A program made the position numbers and the translations under genes. A stretch of DNA of 35,957 bases. It comes from a virus. The notes under the pieces are model-generated. The model had not been told where the DNA came from and made no database searches. It was given only the letters and a program-made list of their open reading frames with translations. The stretch spans positions 1-35,957 of the IMG/VR virus record IMGVR_UViG_3300009285_001051. One strand, written 5' to 3'. Within the stretch, counting starts at the first letter, position 1, and every line of letters starts with the position of its first letter. Below, piece after piece: positions 6,547 to 13,194 of this stretch.

Positions 6547-6689
6547 CTTGGTAGGGGGTGGAATGAGGGGAGTGGGGTTACCCTATTGTCGGTTGTGGGT
6601 ATTAAATCTGGCTAGCTTTAAGGTTTAAGAGAAGCAACCGACGGGGAAAATCTAACCCGAACGCTCCTCTCACTCTGCCCCGTACCAAG
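6547..6689 (+). ncRNA. 143-nt rod-like RNA hairpin, unknown class
   Basis: The 178-nt gap 6535-6712 is almost filled by nested stems: CTTGGTA (6547-6553) with TACCAAG (6683-6689); GGGG (6555-6558) with CCCC (6678-6681); GAGGGGAG (6565-6572) with CTCCTCTC (6664-6671, one G-U); GGGTTA (6575-6580) with TAACCC (6653-6658); GTCGGTTG (6588-6595) with CAACCGAC (6635-6642); TTAAA (6602-6606) with TTTAA (6617-6621) at the tip. The arms are collinear, giving one long rod with internal loops. It lacks a trailing U tract, so it is not a simple terminator. The shape resembles 6S-like RNAs, but no homology can be claimed. Confidence 0.6.
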
Positions 6690-6712
6690 ATGCCGTGTAA
6701 GCAAACAAATCT

Positions 6713-6928
6713 ATGAGCGCAAACGACAAAATCATCGTATACAGGAAAGACGGTGTTTATACCGCCAAGCATATTGACGTGGATACAGGGGGCGGCGTGG
6801 TCATTGCGACGGGAACGACAATAGAGCAAGTTCGAGCTGGAATAAAACTATGGGAAGAGGAAAATCCGTACCCCGTCGAGTATGGAACGAGTTACCTTGA
6901 TAGTTGCTTCGAGGAAACAAAACTATGA
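6713..6928 (+). CDS. Hypothetical protein (71 aa)
   Basis: First gene after the long RNA hairpin. Begins MSANDKIIVYRKDGVYTAKH with alternating beta-type residues, then a helix (IEQVRAGIKLWEEEN). No Shine-Dalgarno is visible. Ends in an ATGA overlap with the next gene, where base composition drops sharply toward A/T. No family recognised. Confidence 0.58.
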   Translation: MSANDKIIVYRKDGVYTAKHIDVDTGGGVVIATGTTIEQVRAGIKLWEEENPYPVEYGTSYLDSCFEETKL

Positions 6929-7149
6929 AGAAAGAAATAGATTGGAATAAAATTAAAAATTGCTTGTGGGAATTGGAAAATTGTGTTGGGAAACCACATA
7001 CTGACTATGCAATGGAAAAACGTATTGCTGATGGTTTGTTTGAAATTTTGAAATTGCCTATTTGGAAGTTTCTTACTATTAAAAAGTGGGAATGGAAATA
7101 TGCCAAAGCCATTAACAAGCATAAAGATTGTTGTGGTTTAGTTTATTAA
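6925..7149 (+). CDS. Hypothetical AT-rich small protein (74 aa)
   Basis: ATGA overlap with the upstream stop. Begins MKKEIDWNKIKNCLWELENC; Lys- and Trp-rich, helical, with Cys residues at the end (HKDCCG). Its codons are much more A/T-rich than those of the genes before it, the first of a run of such genes up to about 8260, which suggests separate acquisition. Function unknown. Confidence 0.55.
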   Translation: MKKEIDWNKIKNCLWELENCVGKPHTDYAMEKRIADGLFEILKLPIWKFLTIKKWEWKYAKAINKHKDCCGLVY

Positions 7150-7163
7150 CCCCCAATAAAGAT

Positions 7164-7430
7164 ATGAAAAAAGAATTTGAACAAAAAGATATTAGAGGAG
7201 TTTATATTGGTTTTATTTGGGAAGCGACGCAAAGCGATGAAGCAAGAGAAAAATCCTATGATGATATGAGGTGTGTCGGAAAGTTGATAATTGGAGATAA
7301 GAAGGAAGCCGAAGGCGATGACTTAAATGACGCACCCTTTGATTGTAACGGCAGTATTTTTACAGGAAAGAATAGCGGACAAGAAATTCTATTAGAGAAA
7401 GGTAATATAGTCATTGTAATAAAAAATTAA
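7164..7430 (+). CDS. Hypothetical AT-rich protein (88 aa)
   Basis: Begins MKKEFEQKDIRGVYIGFIWE after a 14-nt gap. Acidic, with predicted beta-strands (VGKLIIGD, GNIVIVIKN). No signal peptide, membrane segment or known motif. Part of the AT-rich orphan cluster. Confidence 0.55.
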   Translation: MKKEFEQKDIRGVYIGFIWEATQSDEAREKSYDDMRCVGKLIIGDKKEAEGDDLNDAPFDCNGSIFTGKNSGQEILLEKGNIVIVIKN

Positions 7431-7433
7431 GAT

Positions 7434-7598
7434 ATGAAAGAGGAAATAAAGATAAACTGCTGTGATTGGAGAACGGTTGATGATTGTCCGATTCATAGCT
7501 CAAAGATGTGTGAATACTGCGAACGAATGAAAATGCCACACAAAATAAAAGAGTGTGAATATCACAAGGAAGTAAGAATCAGAGATGCTCAAACCTAA
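7434..7598 (+). CDS. Small Cys-rich, probably zinc-binding protein (54 aa)
   Basis: Starts 3 nt after the preceding stop. Begins MKEEIKINCCDWR and contains CCDW...DCPIH...MCEYCERM...ECEYH, seven Cys plus His residues, enough for at least one zinc site. AT-rich like its neighbours. Function unknown. Confidence 0.6.
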   Translation: MKEEIKINCCDWRTVDDCPIHSSKMCEYCERMKMPHKIKECEYHKEVRIRDAQT

Positions 7599-7601
7599 CC
7601 A

Positions 7602-7949
7602 ATGAATATAGATAAAGACGGGAAATTAGATATACCAAAATGCACCTGTAACTTTCCCGCAGAGACCGCTCGTGAAATCGGGCATTACAAAGATTGTCCC
7701 AGAACCAGGGAAAAGACATGGTGGCAGGAGAAAAGAGAACTAAATATGACTACAGAGCGAGTAAAAGAAATTATGGATTTATTTTTGTCTAAAGTCAGAA
7801 AGCCAGTTTCCCAAGAACAAATTGAATGGGAATTAGATTTTAGAACTCACTTGTTATATGAATTGGAGAGAATGCGAGAGATTATTCGTTGCGAGCGTGA
7901 TGCGGAGCCGATTATATCGCAGAGTTTACCGACGACGGCAGGAAGGTAA
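7602..7949 (+). CDS. Hypothetical protein (115 aa), C-terminus possibly frameshifted
   Basis: Begins MNIDKDGKLDIPKCTCNF; a Cys/His cluster (KCTC...GHYKDCP) is followed by a long helix (VKEIMDLFLSKV, HLLYELERMREII). Another frame is open from 7901 to 8023 and reads like real protein, so the printed C-terminus may be the result of a frameshift near 7895. Function unknown. Confidence 0.5.
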   Translation: MNIDKDGKLDIPKCTCNFPAETAREIGHYKDCPRTREKTWWQEKRELNMTTERVKEIMDLFLSKVRKPVSQEQIEWELDFRTHLLYELERMREIIRCERDAEPIISQSLPTTAGR

Positions 7950-8023
7950 GTCGTCAGGCGGCATGGGATTTTTGGTATTGGCTCGATAAAAAATGTCGCC
8001 CCCTCCCCAAACGGAATAAATAA
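7901..8023 (+). pseudogene. Open segment without a start codon; possible frameshifted end of the 7602 gene
   Basis: Forty codons with no ATG, GTG or TTG, reading through IAEFTDDGRKVS and AAWDFWYWLDKKC to TAA 8021-8023. The Trp/Tyr-rich composition and amphipathic pattern look coding. It runs past the stop of the 7602 gene and fills the gap up to ATG 8025, as a lost C-terminal part would. Equally it could be chance. Confidence 0.3.
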
Positions 8024-8024
8024 T

Positions 8025-8261
8025 ATGGTTATAAACAGAGGAAGATTTATCTTAAAGAGAAAGAAAATTACAGACAACCTATACCACGGACTCGGTTTTG
8101 ATTGGGATGCAGAATTAAATGAGTTGCACGGGAAAGATTTATGGGATACACCCAATGAATACAGTCGTCATGTTAGGAAAATGGTAATTATTGAGTGCGA
8201 AAGAATCGTAGATACGGTGCGAAAGTTGCCGTGGCACAAAAGGTTATTTAATAGATTCTAA
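8025..8261 (+). CDS. Hypothetical protein (78 aa)
   Basis: Begins MVINRGRFILKRKKITDNLY. Basic, with alternating Trp and charged residues and a helical second half (HVRKMVIIECERIVDTV). Separated by 2 nt from the next gene. No recognised family. Confidence 0.55.
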   Translation: MVINRGRFILKRKKITDNLYHGLGFDWDAELNELHGKDLWDTPNEYSRHVRKMVIIECERIVDTVRKLPWHKRLFNRF

Positions 8262-8263
8262 AC

Positions 8264-8461
8264 ATGACCAAAAAACGATGGATTAACTTTATTGTTGTGC
8301 TTCTCGGATTCGCCTACATTGTCTTCATGTTGTGGAACATTATTCGAGAGGAAAAAGAAAACGCCATGCGAGAGGATATGATTCGAGAGTTTATCCAACA
8401 AAGGCCGGACATCTTCGCTCCGAAAGTCGAGCCGATAGAGTATTACGAAGGCAAAGGGTAA
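8264..8461 (+). CDS. Small membrane protein, one transmembrane segment (65 aa)
   Basis: A basic start (MTKKRW) is followed by one membrane segment (INFIVVLLGFAYIVFMLW) and a charged tail (REEKENAMREDMI). The positive N-terminus suggests N-in orientation with the tail outside the cytoplasm. It lies in an early orphan cluster rather than near the lysis genes, so I do not call it a holin or spanin. Confidence 0.6.
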   Translation: MTKKRWINFIVVLLGFAYIVFMLWNIIREEKENAMREDMIREFIQQRPDIFAPKVEPIEYYEGKG

Positions 8462-8462
8462 T

Positions 8463-8648
8463 ATGTACATTCAAAACCTAGTGAAAGCGAGGCGGCCGAG
8501 AAAATCCGAGCTGGAGGAGGAGTATTACGAGGTGTACGGCAAGTATCCCAGCGCCGGAACCATCGAGCTGGAACAGTACCTCGCGGGCAAAAAGGAAAGA
8601 GTCGCGCTCCATAGGATGTTTTCTAGGATAGAAAAACATGACGCTTGA
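8463..8648 (+). CDS. Hypothetical basic protein (61 aa)
   Basis: Begins MYIQNLVKARRPRKSELEEEY, one nucleotide after the preceding stop. Mixed charge and helical, with a GKYPSAGTIELEQYL segment in the middle. No family recognised. Composition returns to the higher-G/C style of the rest of the phage. Confidence 0.52.
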   Translation: MYIQNLVKARRPRKSELEEEYYEVYGKYPSAGTIELEQYLAGKKERVALHRMFSRIEKHDA

Positions 8649-8671
8649 AATAAAAGGGCTATATGGAGGAC

Positions 8672-8700
8672 TTGCTTGAAGGGGAAAAATCGAGTATAAT
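8672..8700 (+). promoter_or_regulatory. Sigma70-like promoter, leaderless start at ATG 8708
   Basis: TTGCTT (8672-8677), exactly 17 nt, then consensus TATAAT (8695-8700), followed by 7 nt and ATG 8708. It drives the membrane peptide and the 243-aa protein behind it. Confidence 0.7.
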
Positions 8701-8707
8701 ACTAGAG

Positions 8708-8803
8708 ATGTCGAGATTGGAGATAGCGATGCAGGTCGCCAAACTCGTATTCGGCGGTGTTGCACTCTATCTTCTCTGGCGTATTTTCCTCGCAATTGCA
8801 TGA
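8708..8803 (+). CDS. Membrane peptide (31 aa)
   Basis: MSRLEIAMQVAK followed by one membrane segment (LVFGGVALYLLWRIFLAIA). ATG 8708 was chosen because it follows the promoter's -10 box by 7 nt; an upstream in-frame ATG (8663) would give 46 aa but lies within the promoter. Its stop overlaps the next ATG (ATGA), so it is likely coupled to the 243-aa gene. Role unknown. Confidence 0.5.
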   Translation: MSRLEIAMQVAKLVFGGVALYLLWRIFLAIA

Positions 8804-9531
8804 AAATATCCACGGAATATGAGTTGATGTTTCCACCGACCAAGATATTTTTGTGTGAGCAAGTTTCATGGGATTGGGACAAACGGGAGTGGCGGATGAA
8901 CGAGTTGGCATCATACGAGTTGCCGGAGGGTGGGGGTATACAGTTCTATCCCAAGCCAGGATTCAAAGCATTTGACGGATTTCCGTTTCCCCGGGCAACG
9001 CAGGATGTTGCGAGCTGGAAGCGTATGGTGATGGCTCATGTGCGACAGATACGGAGAAACCCATTTTTACTACTATTCTATCGTTCATGGTTCAAGGAAT
9101 TGGAAGAGGTTGCGTCTGTTGGACTTTTCCATTTTTACCTCAAACCCCAGTATTATTGTCGCCCAATGCGTGAGATGTTTCGGATTTTAACTATTGTAGG
9201 TACCCCAGAATGGCTTACACACTGCATTTGCTCCGTGTTTCAATGGGATACCGGCTACCGATTTCCACTTCAACACTACGTTGGAAGCATGAGTAAACAC
9301 CTTCTGATGAATAATCCCGCAATGGAAATACGGAATATGCTTGCATTTGCCGAGAATACGAACACCAATGACCGGGTAGTGGCAAGTACAAACACCATTG
9401 CACACCTATTCGTTTTCCTCTGGGTGTTTTCGAGGAAGTTTCGCAGAATTATTAAGAGAATAGCGGAGGAAATACGAATCGAGGAATTTCAATTAAGCGA
9501 GGATGACGCCGCGTATGCGTATAAGGGTTGA
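8800..9531 (+). CDS. Hypothetical protein (243 aa)
   Basis: Begins MKISTEYELMFPPTK. Rich in Phe, Trp, Arg and His with several helical stretches (VASWKRMVMAHVRQI, TIAHLFVFLWVFSRKF). One of these could associate with membrane, and the preceding membrane peptide may partner with it. The C-terminus is acidic. It sits immediately before the terminase promoter, so it is the last gene of its operon. I do not recognise the family. Confidence 0.6.
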   Translation: MKISTEYELMFPPTKIFLCEQVSWDWDKREWRMNELASYELPEGGGIQFYPKPGFKAFDGFPFPRATQDVASWKRMVMAHVRQIRRNPFLLLFYRSWFKELEEVASVGLFHFYLKPQYYCRPMREMFRILTIVGTPEWLTHCICSVFQWDTGYRFPLQHYVGSMSKHLLMNNPAMEIRNMLAFAENTNTNDRVVASTNTIAHLFVFLWVFSRKFRRIIKRIAEEIRIEEFQLSEDDAAYAYKG

Positions 9532-9556
9532 AATCATAGGTTTTGTGTAGTATAAT
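9528..9556 (+). promoter_or_regulatory. Promoter of the terminase operon, leaderless start at ATG 9564
   Basis: TTGAAA (9528-9533), 17-nt spacer, TATAAT (9551-9556), then 7 nt to ATG 9564. The -35 overlaps the stop codon of the upstream gene. This is one of the strongest matches in the window and marks the start of the packaging genes. Confidence 0.75.
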
Positions 9557-9563
9557 GAAAGTT

Positions 9564-9944
9564 ATGGAAGGAACACAGCGACAGAAAAAACTTATCGCGC
9601 TGATTATTCGGAACCTTGGAACGCCGAATAATACAAAAACGATGGGGGAGTTGATGCTTGAGGCGGGATATTCTGAGTCGCAGTCGAGATACCCCTCAAG
9701 AATCTTTAAAAGTCCGGTAGTGCAAGACGGAATATCGGATTTTGTGGGTAAGCTAGACGACAAGCGAAAACAGGCAGTTACACACATCACAGAGACGAAA
9801 TTAAAGAAGTCATCAGGAAGGGATTTAGCGTACATTACCGACATTCTCACAAAAAATCATCAGTTACTTACGGGAGGTTCAACGGAAAAGGTAAGTATTG
9901 TTGAGGTTTCAAAGGAAGTCGCTGAAAAGAACGGACTGGCGTAG
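9564..9944 (+). CDS. terS: Terminase small subunit-like protein
   Basis: 126 aa from the leaderless ATG; earlier in-frame starts fall inside the promoter. An N-terminal HTH-like segment (KTMGELMLEAGYSESQSR) matches the DNA-recognition domain of terminase small subunits, followed by a helical oligomerisation region (DDKRKQAVTHI). It directly precedes the large subunit with no gap. It would bind the pac or cos site and hand DNA to the motor. Assignment is from the HTH pattern and position. Confidence 0.72.
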   Translation: MEGTQRQKKLIALIIRNLGTPNNTKTMGELMLEAGYSESQSRYPSRIFKSPVVQDGISDFVGKLDDKRKQAVTHITETKLKKSSGRDLAYITDILTKNHQLLTGGSTEKVSIVEVSKEVAEKNGLA

Positions 9945-11189
9945 ATGTTTCTAACTCCTGCACAGGGTACAATAGCGAAGGACTTACATCGCTTTAGGGT
10001 GTTGCGGTGTGGTCGGCGGTTTGGAAAGACATCCCTGATAGTTGAGGAGATAAAAGGTATCGCGCTATCAAGACCGTCGCGGATTGCGTACATAGCAAAT
10101 AACTACCAGCAAGCGAGAGATATTGCGTGGGAGATACTGAAGAAAGAATTACTCGGTGCGGTTATAGACACGAACGAAGCTCGACTTGAAATTAAGGTAC
10201 GGACGATAAAAGGCAACGAGAGCTTGATAGTGCTTCGCGGGTGGGAGAGTGTTGAGAATCTGCGTGGGCAAGCGTTCGATTTTCTCGCGATAGATGAGGT
10301 GGCGCAGATGCGGAACTTCTGGGTGAATTGGCATGAGGTGTTGCGCCCGACACTTACTGACCGGCGGGGAACCGCGATGTTTGCTTCAACCCCGAAAGGA
10401 TTTAACCATTTTTACGACCTTTGTAATCTTGAGTTGATTGACTCGGAGTTCAAGTCGTTCCATTTCACGAGCTATGATAATCCACATCTTCCGAAAGATG
10501 AGATAGACAAAGCGCAGGCCACACTTCCCCCGGAGCGATTTTCTCAAGAATACGCCGCGAGCTTTCAAAAAACGCAGGGACTTGTCTATAAAGAATTTTC
10601 GCGCGAGAAGCATGTATACTATGAATTGCCGGAGTTGAAGGGCGTGTATGAGAAGGTTGGTGGTGTTGACTTCGGGTATCGGAATCCCGCCGCCGTGTTG
10701 GATGTTCGTACGAATGGGGAGGTATTTTATGTTGAGGACGAGTGGTACAAGCGGGAACGCACGGAGATTCAGATTGCCGAGTATGTGAGTGCCTCCAAGT
10801 TCTCCGAGGTGTACCCTGACCCGGAGAATCCGTCAGCAATCGAGGAGTTGCGAAGGAAAAATGTGAATGTGCGCGAGGTGGTGAAGGGTAGGGACAGTGT
10901 TGTGCATGGTATTCAACTGATTAGAGAGTTACTTATTGGCGGGAAATTGAAAGTAAATGCTCGATGTATAAATCTCATTTCCGAGTTTGAGATGTACTCG
11001 AATGATGAAGAGGATGTGGAGAAGAATAATAAGGAGAATCCGATAAAAGCGAATGACCATGCGTTAGACGCTCTTCGGTATGTGGTGATGATGATTCGTG
11101 ATAAGGCGCCGGAGCGTAAAAGTGAGGTGGAGATTCAGATTGAAAACCAGCGTCGTGCGGATGAGCGTCGTAAAGACGTGGGATTGTAA
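9945..11189 (+). CDS. terL: Terminase large subunit (packaging ATPase/nuclease)
   Basis: 414 aa. Walker A CGRRFGKT at residues 22-29, Walker B with FLAIDE near 115, a coupling motif (FASTPKG) near 145, and the RNase H-like nuclease domain beginning VDFGYRNPAA near 236, with a late acidic motif NDHALDALRY near 370. All ATPase and nuclease elements are present, so it should be active. It pumps DNA into the procapsid through the portal (16293-18044). It starts one codon-step after the small subunit, indicating co-translation. Confidence 0.95.
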   Translation: MFLTPAQGTIAKDLHRFRVLRCGRRFGKTSLIVEEIKGIALSRPSRIAYIANNYQQARDIAWEILKKELLGAVIDTNEARLEIKVRTIKGNESLIVLRGWESVENLRGQAFDFLAIDEVAQMRNFWVNWHEVLRPTLTDRRGTAMFASTPKGFNHFYDLCNLELIDSEFKSFHFTSYDNPHLPKDEIDKAQATLPPERFSQEYAASFQKTQGLVYKEFSREKHVYYELPELKGVYEKVGGVDFGYRNPAAVLDVRTNGEVFYVEDEWYKRERTEIQIAEYVSASKFSEVYPDPENPSAIEELRRKNVNVREVVKGRDSVVHGIQLIRELLIGGKLKVNARCINLISEFEMYSNDEEDVEKNNKENPIKANDHALDALRYVVMMIRDKAPERKSEVEIQIENQRRADERRKDVGL

Positions 11190-11212
11190 AAGGTCGCTGA
11201 ATCGTGTATACT
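11184..11212 (+). promoter_or_regulatory. Sigma70-like promoter after terminase
   Basis: TTGTAA (11184-11189, overlapping the terminase stop), a 17-nt spacer and TATACT (11207-11212). ATG 11224 is 11 nt beyond the -10, leaving only a few leader nucleotides and no room for a Shine-Dalgarno. Confidence 0.62.
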
Positions 11213-11223
11213 ATATTCAAACG

Positions 11224-11370
11224 ATGAGAAAAGAGGCAGATAGGAAACAGTGGGAGCGAATGTTTTATTCAATCACGGACGAGGAGGCGCGAGCGAAAGC
11301 GAGACAAGCGGAGAAGAAGCGAAAACGGATGGAGGAAAAGAAATCAGACACCGGATATGTTGAAAGATAA
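11224..11370 (+). CDS. Small charged helical protein (48 aa)
   Basis: MRKEADRKQWERMFYSIT followed by a continuous Lys/Arg/Glu helix (AKARQAEKKRKRMEEKK). Start chosen by the promoter just upstream; the frame is open further into terL. It overlaps the next gene by 14 nt. Possibly a small structural or DNA-binding accessory; unrecognised. Confidence 0.55.
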   Translation: MRKEADRKQWERMFYSITDEEARAKARQAEKKRKRMEEKKSDTGYVER

Positions 11371-11605
11371 GATAATCGAGCTTCAGGTGCTCGCAACGAG
11401 AGTAGAATCCTTACAGAAACAACTTGTCCCACGAGAGACGAGGGCGGCGATACAGGAAGTTCGTGATAGGTATGAGTTTCGCTGGAAGGAGTTGGACAAA
11501 GAGTTTCAGGTAAAGGTACAGGAATTGACTGAAGAGTATGCGGAGAGGGAGTGGCAGGTGAAAAAAGACGCGATGACAAAGGAGTACGAATTACTGAAAC
11601 AATGA
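11357..11605 (+). CDS. Coiled-coil protein (82 aa)
   Basis: Almost all helix with heptads (IIELQVLATRVESLQKQL, KELDKEFQVKVQELTEEY). No other motif. ATGA overlap with the following gene. Located between terminase and scaffold, where small virion accessory proteins are common, but its role cannot be stated. Confidence 0.6.
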   Translation: MLKDKIIELQVLATRVESLQKQLVPRETRAAIQEVRDRYEFRWKELDKEFQVKVQELTEEYAEREWQVKKDAMTKEYELLKQ

Positions 11606-11898
11606 ACATACTATCTTTATTCAGAAACGGACCCCGCAAGATGACCGAGATGGAGCTTTCGGAGCTTCGGGAATTACACAAGGTTGTGGCGATTGAACGT
11701 TTCAAACTCACTGCAGTGAAGGCAAACACTGCGCTTATGCCGAACGGTCAGGCGTGGGTGAGTGCACAGGAGGCGCTTATAACGCTTTTAGAGAACATGA
11801 AGAATCAGCGAGTGGGGCAGGTGCTCGCGGGGTGCGGGTATCCGTCGGGGCAACCTATTTCTGTGAACCTCTCTACGGGGAAAATTCTCAAGCCATGA
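11602..11898 (+). CDS. Hypothetical protein (98 aa)
   Basis: MNILSLFRNGPRKMTEMELSELR: helical N-terminal half, and a Gly-rich C-terminal half (LAGCGYPSGQPISVNLSTGKIL). ATGA overlaps at both ends show a four-gene translationally coupled block. No family recognised. Confidence 0.58.
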   Translation: MNILSLFRNGPRKMTEMELSELRELHKVVAIERFKLTAVKANTALMPNGQAWVSAQEALITLLENMKNQRVGQVLAGCGYPSGQPISVNLSTGKILKP

Positions 11899-12149
11899 CA
11901 CAGGAGATGGCGGTGAAGCTTATGGACTCCGAGTACGGGAAGCAACTAGTGAGCTTTATTGCGTCTGAATGCTTGAAACTGGACACTGTGGACGGGATTG
12001 ATGTAATGGATAAGGGACCGTTCGGTGTTGCGGTTGAGGTTGCGGGGAGGAAGCTCGCCATCAAGACCCTCAAGGGTATTTTGGAGCCGTTGCTTTTGGT
12101 GAATGAACGTGGTAAAATTATAGTGTCGAAAGATGAGTATGTCGCGTGA
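11895..12149 (+). CDS. Hypothetical protein (84 aa)
   Basis: MTQEMAVKLMDSEYGKQLV, mixed alpha/beta with KTLKGILEPLLLVNERGKI near the end. Contains the candidate promoter 12096-12124 in its last codons. Unrecognised. Confidence 0.57.
   Translation: MTQEMAVKLMDSEYGKQLVSFIASECLKLDTVDGIDVMDKGPFGVAVEVAGRKLAIKTLKGILEPLLLVNERGKIIVSKDEYVA
12096..12124 (+). promoter_or_regulatory. Candidate promoter before the 12173 gene
   Basis: TTGGTG (12096-12101), 17 nt, TATAGT (12119-12124). The first downstream ATG (12133) opens only a 10-codon frame; the next real starts are GTG 12146 and ATG 12173. It could also feed the structured RNA and scaffold/capsid genes behind it. Confidence 0.4.
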
Positions 12150-12172
12150 AAAGGTCGCAAACACATAAACCA

Positions 12173-12379
12173 ATGGGTAGACCAAAAAAGGCAGTAGCTG
12201 TGGAGGTTCCCGATGACGCGGTTATTGTCGCCGCGCCGAAAGCAGGGGGATTTGCGGTAGTATATGATAGGAAAGGAGTTGAGGTTCGCAGGTATTCATT
12301 CGCGGCGCATGGCGAGCGGTATGGAGAGATTGCGAAAGGATACGCTATGAAGATCGGCGGTAGTGTTCACGGAATGTAG
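12173..12379 (+). CDS. Small hypothetical protein with AT-hook-like start (68 aa)
   Basis: MGRPKKAVAVEVPDDAVIV: the GRPKK start resembles an AT-hook, followed by beta-rich sequence (GGFAVVYDRKGVEVRRYSF) and a helical end. ATG 12173 was chosen; GTG 12146, overlapping the previous stop, would add nine residues. Perhaps a DNA-binding accessory; not assigned. Confidence 0.5.
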   Translation: MGRPKKAVAVEVPDDAVIVAAPKAGGFAVVYDRKGVEVRRYSFAAHGERYGEIAKGYAMKIGGSVHGM

Positions 12380-12397
12380 CTTTACAACTTCAAACAA

Positions 12398-12461
12398 ACA
12401 TTTCACCGCATGGGGGCATCCTCGATGCTTCCTAGGGTTGCGGTGAAATGTCCCTAGGAAG
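12398..12461 (+). ncRNA. Bistable or pseudoknotted RNA element before the capsid genes
   Basis: ACATTTCACCGC (12398-12409) and GCGGTGAAATGT (12440-12451) form a perfect 12-bp stem. Inside its loop, CTTCCTAGGG (12428-12437) is perfectly complementary to CCCTAGGAAG (12452-12461) just outside. The two stems interleave: either a pseudoknot forms or they exclude each other as a two-state switch; the lack of linker before 12452 favours the switch. A small hairpin GCATC/GATGC (12416-12428) also sits in the loop. It lies in the 162-nt gap before the scaffold and capsid genes, upstream of a terminator-like hairpin. Confidence 0.6.
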
Positions 12462-12469
12462 TATGGAAG

Positions 12470-12497
12470 GTGCTCTCACAAGAGCACTGTTTTGTTA
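12470..12497 (+). terminator. Intrinsic terminator-like hairpin
   Basis: GTGCTCT (12470-12476), loop CACA, AGAGCAC (12481-12487), then TGTTTTGTT. The stem is perfect; the T tract is interrupted, so termination may be partial. Its position 8 nt after the switching stems fits attenuation control of the capsid genes. Confidence 0.55.
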
Positions 12498-12508
12498 GTA
12501 AAAACGCA

Positions 12509-12521
12509 GGGGCAATGCCCC
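12509..12521 (+). promoter_or_regulatory. Short GC hairpin in the scaffold leader
   Basis: GGGGC (12509-12513) and GCCCC (12517-12521) with a 3-nt loop, 20 nt before ATG 12542 and followed by an A-rich unstructured stretch. It may protect the 5' end of a processed capsid mRNA; no function is shown. Confidence 0.4.
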
Positions 12522-12541
12522 ACAAACAAAAAACAATCCAA

Positions 12542-13174
12542 ATGGATGAAAAAATAGTGATAAGCCCCGAGGAGCAAACTGCAGACCTTGAGGCACAACA
12601 GGAGGCGAAAGTAGAGGAGGTTCGTGAAAGTGTCATTGCCGAGTATGGCTTCGACGAGGTGGATGACTCGGAACGAATTGATAAATTGGTCGCTGAAAAG
12701 CTTGAGCACCGAAAGGTTCTCTCGCAGGCAATCGGCCAGAAGGTAAAGTATCGCACCGCCCTCCAAGCAAGTGCGACGCCCCCTCCGAAGGAAACGCCAA
12801 AGGCAAATCCGACGGAAAACCTAGACGAAGAGTTCAATAAGCGTTTCGAGCAGAGGGACTTGGAGTCGCTGGATTACCCAGACGACCTAAAAACAGAGGT
12901 TCAAAAGCTCGCAAAGGTGCAAGGAATCTCCGTCAAAAAAGCCGCGCTCGACCCATATATCCAGTTCAAAAAACAGGAGTATGACAAGGCGCAGAAAGCA
13001 GACGAAGCCGCAATTAGTCGAACACACAAATCAACAGGCGGTAAGGTTGCATTCTCAACGTCGGAGCCACCGGAAGTGGACATGGCATCCGACGATGGGA
13101 GGAAGAAGTGGGACGAGTATTTGGGATGGCTCAAAACACAGCCCGGATACCGTGACTCTGATTCTCAACTGTGA
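12542..13174 (+). CDS. Putative scaffolding protein
   Basis: 210 aa from ATG 12542 (the in-frame upstream region belongs to the structured leader). Acidic and helical: begins MDEKIVISPEEQTADLEAQQ, with a Pro-rich linker (ATPPPKETPKANP) in the middle, and a charged C-terminal part. Lack of conserved catalytic motifs, high charge, coiled-coil tendency and position directly before the major capsid gene are usual for scaffolds. It would guide procapsid assembly and leave before packaging. Assignment is mainly positional. Confidence 0.6.
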   Translation: MDEKIVISPEEQTADLEAQQEAKVEEVRESVIAEYGFDEVDDSERIDKLVAEKLEHRKVLSQAIGQKVKYRTALQASATPPPKETPKANPTENLDEEFNKRFEQRDLESLDYPDDLKTEVQKLAKVQGISVKKAALDPYIQFKKQEYDKAQKADEAAISRTHKSTGGKVAFSTSEPPEVDMASDDGRKKWDEYLGWLKTQPGYRDSDSQL

Positions 13175-13194
13175 CCTGATACGCCAATAAAAAC

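Noticed and set aside
6541-6615. 24-codon ORF in the rod hairpin
   Set aside because: No start signal, and it lies on one arm of the RNA stem, which explains its sequence better.
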